A DNA stretch of 64,000 bases, from positions 1 through 64,000 of the forward strand of contig NZ_CAJIMS010000001.1 of NCBI RefSeq assembly GCF_905175375.1. The letters are read 5' to 3'. A model generated the notes under the pieces. That model worked only from the letters and a program-made list of their open reading frames with translations, was not told the origin of the DNA and did no database searches. The translations under genes and the position numbers were made by a program. Positions within the stretch are counted from its first letter, which is position 1; every line of letters begins with the position of its first letter. The stretch is from Chryseobacterium aquaeductus. Lineage in GTDB: Bacteria; Bacteroidota; Bacteroidia; Flavobacteriales; Weeksellaceae. Positions 45,603-53,541 of the stretch are shown piece by piece.

Positions 45603-46235
45603 ATGTCGTTAATAGAAGATTTAAACTGGAGACATGCCGTAAAAGCGTATGACTCAACAAAAAAAGTATCAGAAGAAGATTTAAATAAAATTTTGGAAGC
45701 TGCGAGATTAGCTCCGACTTCGTCAGGTTTGCAACCATTCCGTCTAATTGTTGTAGAAAATCAGGAATTGAAGGAGAAAATGATGAGCGGTGCATTTAAT
45801 CCGGAAGTGATGAGGGATTCTTCTCACGTTTTGGTTTTCGCAGCTTGGGATAGCTATTCTAATGAGAAAATTGATAAAGTTTACAATCATCATACTGATG
45901 TAAGAAACTTGCCAAGAGGACGTTTCAGCAGTTATACCGATATGATCAAAGATTTATATAACGCACAAACTCCTGAACAGCATTTTGCACACACTGCAAG
46001 ACAGACATATATTGCTTTAGGCTTGGCAATGGCTCAGGCTGCAGAACTAAAGGTTGATTCTACTCCCGCAGAAGGATTCAATAATGAAGTAGTTGACGAG
46101 ATTCTTGGATTGAAAGAATTAGGCTTAAAAAGTGTCACACTATTATATCTTGGATACCGAGATTCTGAAAACGATTACTTAGATCACATGAAAAAAGTGA
46201 GAATTCCGATGGAGGAATTTATCATTAGAAAATAG
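45603..46235 (+). CDS. NfsB-type NAD(P)H nitroreductase
   Basis: 210-residue FMN-dependent nitroreductase-family protein. MSLIEDLNWRHAVKAYD has the family Arg-Ala-Ala-like FMN phosphate site (RHAVKAYD), then ILEAARLAPTSSGLQPFRLIVV and the C-terminal LLYLGYRDSENDYL. Closest in pattern to E. coli NfsB. Cytosolic homodimer. Heads a likely operon with ohrR (29 nt) and ohr, so peroxide induction is expected; the natural substrate is unknown. Confidence 0.9.
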   Translation: MSLIEDLNWRHAVKAYDSTKKVSEEDLNKILEAARLAPTSSGLQPFRLIVVENQELKEKMMSGAFNPEVMRDSSHVLVFAAWDSYSNEKIDKVYNHHTDVRNLPRGRFSSYTDMIKDLYNAQTPEQHFAHTARQTYIALGLAMAQAAELKVDSTPAEGFNNEVVDEILGLKELGLKSVTLLYLGYRDSENDYLDHMKKVRIPMEEFIIRK

Positions 46236-46264
46236 TATTTTCGTATCAAATTCACCATCGAATT

Positions 46265-46696
46265 ATGGAAAATCACGACACCCCGAAATTAGGAAATCAG
46301 CTTTGTTTTCCGTTTTATGTCATCGCAAAAGAAATGACCGCACTTTACCGTCCGTTTCTTGATGAATTGGGCATTACCTATTCGCAATATCTTGTGATGA
46401 TGGTGCTTTGGGAAAAAGATGGATTGACTGTAAATCAAATCGGTGAAAAACTGTACCTCGACAGCGGAACTTTGACACCACTTCTCAAAAGACTTGAATC
46501 TAAAGGTTTTATCATCCGAAAAAGAAAGAAAGAAGATGAAAGAGTGGTAGAAGTTTTTCTGGATGACGCAGGAAGAAATTTACAACAAAAAGCTTGTGAA
46601 ATTCCTCGGAAAATGCAGGAAAAACTGAATCTTTCTACTGAAGATCTTTTAGAGCTGAAACAAACTGTCGAGAAAATTTTAAATAAAATTCGTTAG
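46265..46696 (+). CDS. ohrR: MarR-family repressor, OhrR type
   Basis: 143 residues. The N-terminal LGNQLCFPFYVIAKEMTALY carries the single redox-sensing Cys14 of OhrR. The winged helix has GLTVNQIGEKLYLDSGTLTPLLKRLESKGFIIRKRKKEDERVV. In OhrR, oxidation of this Cys by organic hydroperoxides releases DNA. Cognate gene ohr follows after 176 bp, and an OhrR-type box lies over the upstream promoter. One-Cys or two-Cys type cannot be fully decided; a second Cys is near residue 103. Confidence 0.9.
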   Translation: MENHDTPKLGNQLCFPFYVIAKEMTALYRPFLDELGITYSQYLVMMVLWEKDGLTVNQIGEKLYLDSGTLTPLLKRLESKGFIIRKRKKEDERVVEVFLDDAGRNLQQKACEIPRKMQEKLNLSTEDLLELKQTVEKILNKIR

Positions 46697-46709
46697 TACA
46701 AAAAAATTA

Positions 46710-46834
46710 ACCGCAAAAGAATCAAAAGATTCTACTGATATAAGATTTTCAAAAGGAGGCAAAATGATTGTTTTACTTTTTGCAACCTTTTGTAATCCTT
46801 TATTTTCAATCATTTCTTTTGTCTCTTTTGCGGT
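46710..46834. repeat. 125-bp nested inverted repeat between ohrR and ohr
   Basis: ACCGCAAAAGA (46710-46720) is mirrored by TCTTTTGCGGT (46824-46834), and inside AAATGATTG (46762-46770) by CAATCATTT (46807-46815). Fills most of the ohrR-ohr gap; no coding character. Looks like another decayed GCAAAG-type palindrome; it could fold in the ohrR transcript. Confidence 0.55.
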
Positions 46835-46872
46835 AAAATAATTCTTATTAATAAAATAAAATTCATAAATAA

Positions 46873-47295
46873 ATGAAAACATTGTACACAACCAGCGTGA
46901 CCGCCAAAGGAGGAAGAAACGGACAGGTTAAAAGCGAAAACGGAATTTTGGATCTTGAAGTAAGAATGCCAAAAGGATTAGGCGGAGCCAATGACGATTA
47001 CACCAATCCTGAAATGCTATTTGCAGCAGGATATGCATCTTGTTTTGACAGCGCATTGAATTTGATCATCAGTAAATCTAAAATTGAAACCGGAGAAACT
47101 TCGGTTGCTGCAAAAGTAAGCATCGGACAAAATGAAGATGGTGGTTTTGGTCTGACTGCAGAATTAGATGTAAATATTCCAGGAGTTTCTCTGGAAGAAG
47201 CTCAGTCGTTGACAGAAAAAGCTCATCAGATTTGTCCGTATTCTAATGCGACAAGAAATAATATGGACGTAAAACTTTCGGTGACGAATAACTAA
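46873..47295 (+). CDS. ohr: Organic hydroperoxide resistance protein
   Basis: 140-residue Ohr, a lipoyl/thiol-dependent peroxidase for organic peroxides. Both active cysteines present: Cys57 (FAAGYASCFDSALNL) and Cys121 (AHQICPYSNAT). N-terminal LYTTSVTAKGGRNGQVKSE and the PKGLGGANDDYTNPEMLFA segment are diagnostic. Homodimer. Partner of the OhrR repressor. Confidence 0.95.
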   Translation: MKTLYTTSVTAKGGRNGQVKSENGILDLEVRMPKGLGGANDDYTNPEMLFAAGYASCFDSALNLIISKSKIETGETSVAAKVSIGQNEDGGFGLTAELDVNIPGVSLEEAQSLTEKAHQICPYSNATRNNMDVKLSVTNN

Positions 47296-47317
47296 GTTTT
47301 TTTTCTTTAATTATATG

Positions 47318-47346
47318 AATCTGCTTCTCTTGGAGCAGATTTTTTT
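47318..47346 (+). terminator. Terminator of the peroxide cluster
   Basis: AATCTGCT / AGCAGATT with an 8-base loop and a T-run, 23 nt after the ohr stop. Confidence 0.8.
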
Positions 47347-47449
47347 GGTTATTTCAATAAGTTTAGAGTTTTTTATTGAAAATTACTTACTTTTATAAAA
47401 GTTTTGTTTTCCTAAACTTTTTTAAACAACAATCAAGTAACTAATAATT

Positions 47450-48568
47450 ATGAGCACTGAAATATTAAAAAACGACATTGAAGAAACGGATAATCTTGGA
47501 GACAAAAATTTTGTGGATTTTTTAAATAAAAAACAAAGAGAGCTTTTAACAAGTACAGTTGACTATAATTTGGAAAGTATTTCTCAATTGATTACTAAGA
47601 AGACAATTGATTTGGCTCCAAAATACCAAAGACGTTTTAGATGGGATGAAGGGCGTAAAGCTAAATTGATTGAGTCATTTTTAATGAATGTACCAATTCC
47701 ACCAATATTTTTAAATGAAGATGACTTAGGTAAATATTCTGTTATAGATGGTAAACAAAGACTTTCAGCGATAAATGAATATTTATCAGGCAAACTTTCA
47801 TTAACGGGATTGGAGGTTTTTAAAGATTTAAATGGATTAACTTTTTTTGATCTTCCGTTAGAATTTCAAAACTCCTTAAAAATTAGAGCAAATCTTAGAG
47901 CAATTATTATTTTAAGACAATCTGATAAAGATATAAAATATGAAGTGTTTCAACGTTTAAACACTGGTGGGGTTAAACTTAATGCTCAAGAAATTCGAAA
48001 TAGTGCATTTCCAGGAAAACTTAATGATAAAATTTTAGAACTTTCAGAGAATAGATCTTTCCATAAACTATTAGGAATAAAATCTAAAACAAAATCTAAA
48101 ATTTATCAAGAGATGAAAGATGCGGAATTAGTATTAAGATTTTTTGCATTGAAGGATCACTGGGCAAATTATTCGGGAGGACTTAAAAAAATTCTTGACG
48201 CATATTTAGATAATAATCAATCAAAAACAGAAGCTGAATCAAATAAATTTGCAAAAGAATTTCTTGAAACACTTGAAAAAGTTGAACTAATTTTTGGTAC
48301 AGAAGGCTCATTTAGAAGATGGATTCCTGAAAATAAAAAGTGGAAGCAACAAGTATCTGCACCTCTTTTTGACGCTCAAATGTTTGCCTGCTATAAGAAA
48401 GATAAAAAGAAAATACAAGCTTCTAAAGAAAAAATACTTTCCGACTTTAAATTACTATTTTCTAATGATAGAGATTTTCTACAATCAATAGAATCTTCCA
48501 CTGGCACTCCTAACCGGTTTTTATATAGAACTAACAAATTAAATGATATCATCAAAGAAAATATTTAA
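47450..48568 (+). CDS. DUF262 (GmrS/ParB-like) domain protein
   Basis: 372 residues. Contains the DUF262 signatures: KYQRRFRWDEGRKAKLIESF (YQRRFRW at 59-65), VPIPPIFLNE, the nucleotide/nuclease-type IDGKQRLSAI (DGKQR at 100-104), and FQRLNTGGVKLNAQEIRNSAF (about 168-187). The C-terminal ~180 residues are helical and lack the DUF1524 HNH nuclease of full GmrSD. DUF262 proteins act in type IV restriction and other defence systems. The gene is more AT-rich by eye than its neighbours. Its stop overlaps the HEPN-like gene start by one base (TAATG). Confidence 0.85.
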   Translation: MSTEILKNDIEETDNLGDKNFVDFLNKKQRELLTSTVDYNLESISQLITKKTIDLAPKYQRRFRWDEGRKAKLIESFLMNVPIPPIFLNEDDLGKYSVIDGKQRLSAINEYLSGKLSLTGLEVFKDLNGLTFFDLPLEFQNSLKIRANLRAIIILRQSDKDIKYEVFQRLNTGGVKLNAQEIRNSAFPGKLNDKILELSENRSFHKLLGIKSKTKSKIYQEMKDAELVLRFFALKDHWANYSGGLKKILDAYLDNNQSKTEAESNKFAKEFLETLEKVELIFGTEGSFRRWIPENKKWKQQVSAPLFDAQMFACYKKDKKKIQASKEKILSDFKLLFSNDRDFLQSIESSTGTPNRFLYRTNKLNDIIKENI

Positions 48569-49278
48569 TGGGGGCAGCAATAATACAATTCAAGGATTCT
48601 CTTGAACTCGCAAACTCTTTAAAAGAAATTGAACGTAAAACTTATTCTGCCAATCCAAAAACAAAGGAACAGCCATTTGTAAAAGGTTTGAGGGGAGGAG
48701 CAGCTGTGTTGATGGTGGCTTCGTTCGAATTTTTTATAAAAAAACTATTTGAAGAAAATATTTCAAAATTGAATACTATTCCACCCACTATAGATTTTAG
48801 CAAACTCCCTGATGAACTGCAAGTCAAATCTGTATTTCATGGAATAAAAAGAGCAATGGATGGTCCATCATATGAAGCAAAACCACCGCGAGTGCAACGA
48901 ATACAAAATATTTTAGATGCTAGTAAATTGTTAATTAATGAACATATAAATCCTGAAACCTTTTCAGAAACTGGTAGCAATCCGAACAGTGCAACAGTAA
49001 AAGAAAAATTTAAAGAAATTGGATTAATAAATATATTTACTATAATAAAAAGTGATTTTGAGACAAAGTGGGGACTTATTGTTTCTGTAGATTTTATTTC
49101 TGACAAACTAGATGAAATAGTTCGTACTCGTCATGTGGTTGCACACACAGCAGATACTTTAAATATTACTCGAAGTTCACAGAATGAAGCAATTAGATTT
49201 TTAAAGATCTTAGCAGAATTGCTCGAAAAAGAACTGGAAAAACACATCAAAAATTTACTTGTAACAGCAAAAAAGTAA
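48568..49278 (+). CDS. HEPN-domain protein (RiboL-PSP-HEPN-like), coupled to DUF262
   Basis: 236 residues, mostly helical. The motif RTRHVVAH near the C-terminus fits the HEPN RNase signature R-x4-H (Arg188...His193), and the early GLRGGAAVLMVASFEFFIKKLF is the kind of N-terminal helix seen in RiboL-PSP-HEPN and MAE_28990-type proteins. HEPN proteins are commonly RNases in toxin-antitoxin and anti-phage systems. No antitoxin-like third gene. Coupled to DUF262 by TAATG. The next 240 bp hold no gene. Confidence 0.75.
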   Translation: MGAAIIQFKDSLELANSLKEIERKTYSANPKTKEQPFVKGLRGGAAVLMVASFEFFIKKLFEENISKLNTIPPTIDFSKLPDELQVKSVFHGIKRAMDGPSYEAKPPRVQRIQNILDASKLLINEHINPETFSETGSNPNSATVKEKFKEIGLINIFTIIKSDFETKWGLIVSVDFISDKLDEIVRTRHVVAHTADTLNITRSSQNEAIRFLKILAELLEKELEKHIKNLLVTAKK

Positions 49279-49518
49279 TATAGATATATAACTTTTTTGC
49301 TGTTATTTAATCTAGGTTTTCAATTTGTCTTAAAGCCCCATTTCTAAATTTAAAATAATAATATTTTTTATACACAACAATTCAAATTTTATATACAATC
49401 TAAAAGCAAATAATTATTAAACTTTAAAAAAATTTAATCTTATGTTTTAAATTTATTTTTATGTAGTGGCAAAAAATAAATTAATAATCTTTTATATAAC
49501 ATTAAAAATTCAATACGA

Positions 49519-50148
49519 TTATTTCATTTGTGAATCACTTTTCTTATAAGCATCCACTTTTATATACTCATCATTTAGTTCCTTTTCTTTTTTATCTGAA
49601 ATTAAAATTCCAAAAAGATGGTCGATCTCGTGCTGGAAAATTACGGCAGTAAAACCTTCCACTATTTCTGAATATTTTTGACCTTTCAAATCCACATATT
49701 CTAACTGAATGACCTGACTTCTGTAAAATTGTCCATTAAAATCAGGAATAGATAAATCACCTTCACTGCCGAGATTTTGAAGTTCGGATTTCCATGTAAT
49801 GGCCGGATTAATAAAATATTCCAATGGTTCGCCTTCTTTATCAAAACGTTGAACCCAGATTACTTTTCGGTTGATTCCGACTTGTGGTGCGGCGATTCCT
49901 ACTCCACCATCAGTTGAGAGAAGGGATTCTTTCATTCTTGAAACTAATGTTGCAGTATTCGGATCGGTAGGATCGATTTCTTTTGATTGATCTAATAACG
50001 TAGTATGCTGATGAGAATCTGTCGTTTGAAAGATTGGTAGTAAGGTTTTAACATCACCTCTATTAATGAGAGAAATTTCGCTTGTAGTCAGTTTTTGGGC
50101 ATTCATCAGACTTACAAAAAATATAAAGAGAATGGATAAGTTTTTCAT
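49519..50148 (-). CDS. Exported peptide deformylase-like protein with Cys-to-Asp change
   Basis: 209 residues from the ATG at 50148, giving the signal peptide MKNLSILFIFFVSLMNAQ. Deformylase motifs: GGVGIAAPQVG (motif 1), SEGDLSIPD where the usual EGCLSxP Cys ligand is Asp131, and HEIDHLFG (HExxH, 173-177). Housekeeping deformylase is cytosolic, so an exported relative cannot act on nascent proteins. Asp can still hold metal, so activity on other N-formyl substrates remains possible. Probably not def itself. Confidence 0.85.
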   Translation of the reverse strand: MKNLSILFIFFVSLMNAQKLTTSEISLINRGDVKTLLPIFQTTDSHQHTTLLDQSKEIDPTDPNTATLVSRMKESLLSTDGGVGIAAPQVGINRKVIWVQRFDKEGEPLEYFINPAITWKSELQNLGSEGDLSIPDFNGQFYRSQVIQLEYVDLKGQKYSEIVEGFTAVIFQHEIDHLFGILISDKKEKELNDEYIKVDAYKKSDSQMK

Positions 50149-50166
50149 TTTCTGGAATCTTAACAA

Positions 50167-50343
50167 ATATAAAGGATGTTTTTATGTTTTGGCTAAAGCC
50201 TATTGAATTATTTCTATTAAAGAACGGGCTAAAGCCCGTTCCTATTAAATGCATTATGTATATTCTCTCGCAGATTTTGCTGATTTAGTTCATCTTTTTC
50301 ACATTATCATCTGTGAAAATCTGTGAAATCTGTGAGAATAAAT
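50167..50343. repeat. Composite of two intergenic repeat types
   Basis: The left part has the palindromes GGCTAAAGCC and GAACGGGCTAAAGCCCGTTC, a sequence type scattered in many flavobacterial genomes. The right part has TCTCGCAGATTTTGCTGATT and repeated ATCTGTGAAA/ATCTGTGAGAAT, another common intergenic type. Together they fill the whole gap between the two genes. Confidence 0.65.
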
Positions 50344-51216
50344 TTAATAAGTTTTCGTCATATCCGCAGGAATAATCAGATTAAAATCTGTTGGTATATA
50401 ATCTTTCTTGGGAACTTTTAATTCGGGGTTTTCAGATTCGAAGACGGAGATCACGGCCATTTTCAGATTTGGGTTTTTCTGTTTGATATACCAGTAAATT
50501 CCACCAAATTCTTTGCTGTGGAAGTTTCCGTTGTAATGAATGAATGTTTTTCCTGCTTCAAAATTTTTCAAGATAGATTCTGCCATTGTTGCATCTTTTA
50601 TCGCTTGAGCAGAAATGAAATTCATTACTTTTGTGCCTTCTGCATGATCGCCCATCATCTTTTTCATTTCAGGATAACCGGGAGTTTCTAATGTTACTTT
50701 GATGGTAAGTTGCGCAATATATGACTTCTCTTTTTCAGTCAGTTTATTCAAAGATTCCAGACCTTCTTTTGCTGTTTGAGAAGCATATTTTCTAGGAACA
50801 TTTGTCGCAATAAATTTCAGTTTTTTATCTTTAGCAAAATCTACTAAAGGTTTGTAATCTGTTACATAATTATTCCAGAGACGAGCCGAATCTTTCAAAG
50901 TTTTAGCATCAAACTTTCCGCTTAAATAATTGTTTAACTGAGATTGATTGTCTCGCTCAAACATTTCGGCACCTAAAGTTATTTTCCCATTCTTAGTTTC
51001 AAGCAAAGCTTCGGTAATTTTTAACTGAAGCCAATGATTGATTGAACTGTTATGATTTTCGCCGAAGAAAACAACATCATATGCTGCCAATTCTTTAACT
51101 AATTTATCAGTTTTTATTTCCTTTCCTTTTTGATTGTAGAACTGATAAGCTTTGAAGTTTTGAGCATTCATCGAACAAAAGCTAACAAACAATATGGCTA
51201 AAAGTAAATTTTTCAT
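50344..51216 (-). CDS. ChaN-like haem-binding family exported protein
   Basis: 290 residues with signal peptide MKNLLLAILFVSFCSMNAQ. The ChaN/Cofac_haem_bdg fold is indicated by YDVVFFGENHNSSINHWLQL, ITLGAEMFERDNQ, SARLWNNYVTDYKPLVDFAK, FIATNVPRKYA and the late HYNGNFHSKEFGG. In Campylobacter, ChaN is a haem-iron-linked outer membrane lipoprotein; this copy is not a lipoprotein. Role in iron uptake is inference. A -7 box TATCTTTG (complementary to 51268-51275) lies ~50 nt upstream. Confidence 0.82.
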   Translation of the reverse strand: MKNLLLAILFVSFCSMNAQNFKAYQFYNQKGKEIKTDKLVKELAAYDVVFFGENHNSSINHWLQLKITEALLETKNGKITLGAEMFERDNQSQLNNYLSGKFDAKTLKDSARLWNNYVTDYKPLVDFAKDKKLKFIATNVPRKYASQTAKEGLESLNKLTEKEKSYIAQLTIKVTLETPGYPEMKKMMGDHAEGTKVMNFISAQAIKDATMAESILKNFEAGKTFIHYNGNFHSKEFGGIYWYIKQKNPNLKMAVISVFESENPELKVPKKDYIPTDFNLIIPADMTKTY

Positions 51217-51365
51217 TTTTAAATCTTAAATATTGATCAATCGTGGATCATTGACATTTTTGAAGTGCAAAGATAGTTTGTTCATTTCAACTAACTAAAA
51301 AATTTCTCCTTGCGAAAGGAATTCATTCTATTTTAATGGACTTCTTTAGTTAAAAAATCTGATTT

Positions 51366-52361
51366 TTATTTAATAAAATCATACAACGCATTCCAGAATT
51401 GATTATAAACTTCGATGTGAGGAAGATGTCCTACATTTTCTAATTCAACCAATTTTGAACCGGCAATTTGCTGTTGGGTTTTCTTTCCCAATTCCTGATA
51501 TTGTCCCATCGTTGGCTGAATTTCTTTTGGTGCATGATCTTTTGCGATAGCAGTACGGTCTCTGGTTCCGATGATTAATAATGTTAGAGTTTTTATATTT
51601 TTAAATTCATAAACAACAGGTTGGTTGAATATTATATCACTCGTCAAAGCTGCATTCCAGGCAACTTTCGGATAATCTTTGTGTAAAGTCCACCCTGCAA
51701 TTAAATCAAGCCATGGCTGATATTCTTCTTTCCACTTGTTGTCGTAATAAAATTTAAGCTGATAATTTTTGTAGGTTTCTGCTGTATTTTTTAATTCAGA
51801 TTGGTAAGCTTCATCAATGGTTTGATATTTTGCCAAAGTTTTGTAATCTTCCAGCCCGATAGGATTTTCAAGAATTAATTTCTCAACAGTTTCAGGATAC
51901 ATCAGAGTAAATCTCGTCGCTACCATTCCGCCCATTGAATGTCCTAAGACGATCACTTTTTCAATTTTCAAATAGTCCAAAATTGATTTTGTGTTAGTAG
52001 ACAATTGTGCAAACGAAAACTGATAATTTTGAGGTTTGGATGATTTTCCAAAACCAATCTGATCCGGAATAATTACCCGAAAACCTTTATCAGACAAATC
52101 TTTAGCAGTTTTTTCCCAATACGCTCCATTAAAATTTTTCCCATGAAGAAGCATGATCGTTTTCCCATTTGCAGTTTTGGGCTTCACATCCATATATGCC
52201 ATTTTAAGATCCTGATTCTGAGAATTAAAGGTTTTAAAATGAACTGTAAACGGATATTCATAATTAGTAAGCATGGCATCCAAAGGTTTTATTTGAGAAA
52301 AAAAACTACTTGATACCAGCGAAAACAAAAGTATTATTACAGCATTTTTAAAATATTTCAT
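51366..52361 (-). CDS. Exported alpha/beta hydrolase
   Basis: 331 residues with a signal peptide (MKYFKNAVIILLFSLVSSSFFS). Canonical fold: IMLLHGKNFNGAYWEKTAKDL with the oxyanion HG, the nucleophile in VLGHSMGGMVATRF, the acid in LLIIGTRDRTAIA and the catalytic His in NVGHLPHIE. The lid region (~190-250) is Trp/Tyr-rich. Esterase-like; the substrate is unknown. Unlike most hydrolases of this type it is secreted to the periplasm. Single gene on the minus strand. Confidence 0.87.
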   Translation of the reverse strand: MKYFKNAVIILLFSLVSSSFFSQIKPLDAMLTNYEYPFTVHFKTFNSQNQDLKMAYMDVKPKTANGKTIMLLHGKNFNGAYWEKTAKDLSDKGFRVIIPDQIGFGKSSKPQNYQFSFAQLSTNTKSILDYLKIEKVIVLGHSMGGMVATRFTLMYPETVEKLILENPIGLEDYKTLAKYQTIDEAYQSELKNTAETYKNYQLKFYYDNKWKEEYQPWLDLIAGWTLHKDYPKVAWNAALTSDIIFNQPVVYEFKNIKTLTLLIIGTRDRTAIAKDHAPKEIQPTMGQYQELGKKTQQQIAGSKLVELENVGHLPHIEVYNQFWNALYDFIK

Positions 52362-52445
52362 GAAAATTTATTTTAGACTTAAATTTAAAAAAACCACTTC
52401 AAAGGAAACGGTTTGTGGTGTTATTAATAATTTAATTAATACTTT

Positions 52446-53426
52446 TTATGATATTTCGGCTATTTTGAGTTCGTTTTTGGAAGGTAAATTCATCAAAACG
52501 ATGGCAAAAAGTATTAAAATAATTCCAAACCATTGAATGAAAATCACCTGCTCACCCAAAAGAACGTAAGCCATTGTGACAGACACTGGAAGTTCGAGTG
52601 ACGAAATAATACTGCCTAATCCCAAACCTGTATTTGGAAAACCAAGGTTAAATAAAATCGGTGGAATGATAGTTCCGAAAAGAGCCAAAATAAATCCATA
52701 AGTCCAAAAAATGGAATAATCAAATGATCTGATGTGTTGTGTATTCTCGGTAAAATTGAGATAAAATGATCTTAAACCATCAAAATACATCGGACCAATC
52801 TGTGCAAAAAACAGGAATAACATTACGATAACCGAACCTCCAGAAAGCATAATAATGCTTTTTCTAAGGACTGGTAAACCTGTTGCTAATTTGTTGGATG
52901 TAAACATCGTCATCGTAAACGAAGCTGCTGCCAATAATCCCCAAAAGATGCCTCGCCAATCGATTTTCACTTCTAAATTGATAAGATTTGTCGCTAAAAC
53001 GGTTCCTATTAAAACAATACCGACCGAAATCACTTTTCTGAGATTGGGTAATTTTTTTGTGAGAAAACTTTCAACTACGACACTGAACCATACCGATTGC
53101 ATCAGCAAAACAATGGCAATAGAAACATTAATGTACTGTACCGAAATATAATAAAACAAACTTGTAAAACCCATCGAAGTTCCAGCTAAAATTAGCATTT
53201 TAAACTCTTTCGGAGTTGGTGACGACAGTACTTTTTTTGACGTGATCGTCTGGATGAAATTTAAGATCAATAATCCTAAAAATCCAATTACAAATTGTGC
53301 AGTCGTAACTTCTGAGGTTGTAAAACCACCTTTATACGACATCTTTACAAAAGTTGCCAACATCCCATAAATACTTGCTCCTACCCCAACAAACAAAACT
53401 CCTTTTAAAATATTTTTCTTCTCCAT
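52446..53426 (-). CDS. EamA-family (DMT) transporter
   Basis: 326 residues from the ATG at 53426 (MEKKNILKGVLFVG); a longer frame adds only 7 residues. Ten membrane segments in two EamA repeats (about 8-150 and 165-320): GASIYGMLATFVKM, SIAIVLLMQSVWFSVVVESFL, then GLLAAASFTMTMFTSN and ISSLELPVSVTMAYVLLGE. Members export amino acids, nucleotides or other metabolites; the substrate is not predictable. Confidence 0.87.
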   Translation of the reverse strand: MEKKNILKGVLFVGVGASIYGMLATFVKMSYKGGFTTSEVTTAQFVIGFLGLLILNFIQTITSKKVLSSPTPKEFKMLILAGTSMGFTSLFYYISVQYINVSIAIVLLMQSVWFSVVVESFLTKKLPNLRKVISVGIVLIGTVLATNLINLEVKIDWRGIFWGLLAAASFTMTMFTSNKLATGLPVLRKSIIMLSGGSVIVMLFLFFAQIGPMYFDGLRSFYLNFTENTQHIRSFDYSIFWTYGFILALFGTIIPPILFNLGFPNTGLGLGSIISSLELPVSVTMAYVLLGEQVIFIQWFGIILILFAIVLMNLPSKNELKIAEIS

Positions 53427-53495
53427 AACCTTTTTTACAGCCGGCAAATTTACAACTTAAAAATTTATTTGGATGAATTTCTATATTAAATAAAA

Positions 53496-53518
53496 TCACC
53501 CCAGAATTTCTGAGGTGA
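53496..53518 (-). terminator. Terminator of the M36 protease gene
   Basis: TCACCTCAG / CTGGGGTGA (one G-U) with a 5-base loop, exiting into TTTTATTT on the minus strand. Confidence 0.7.
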
Positions 53519-53541
53519 ATATATTGAGAAGTTTATAATCT

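Noticed and set aside
49279..49518. Third gene of the DUF262-HEPN cassette
   Set aside because: The 240-bp gap is AT-rich with no coding frame of useful length.
52380..52445. Possible hairpin after the alpha/beta hydrolase gene (ACCAC/GTGGT)
   Set aside because: The stem is too short and the loop too long to call a terminator.
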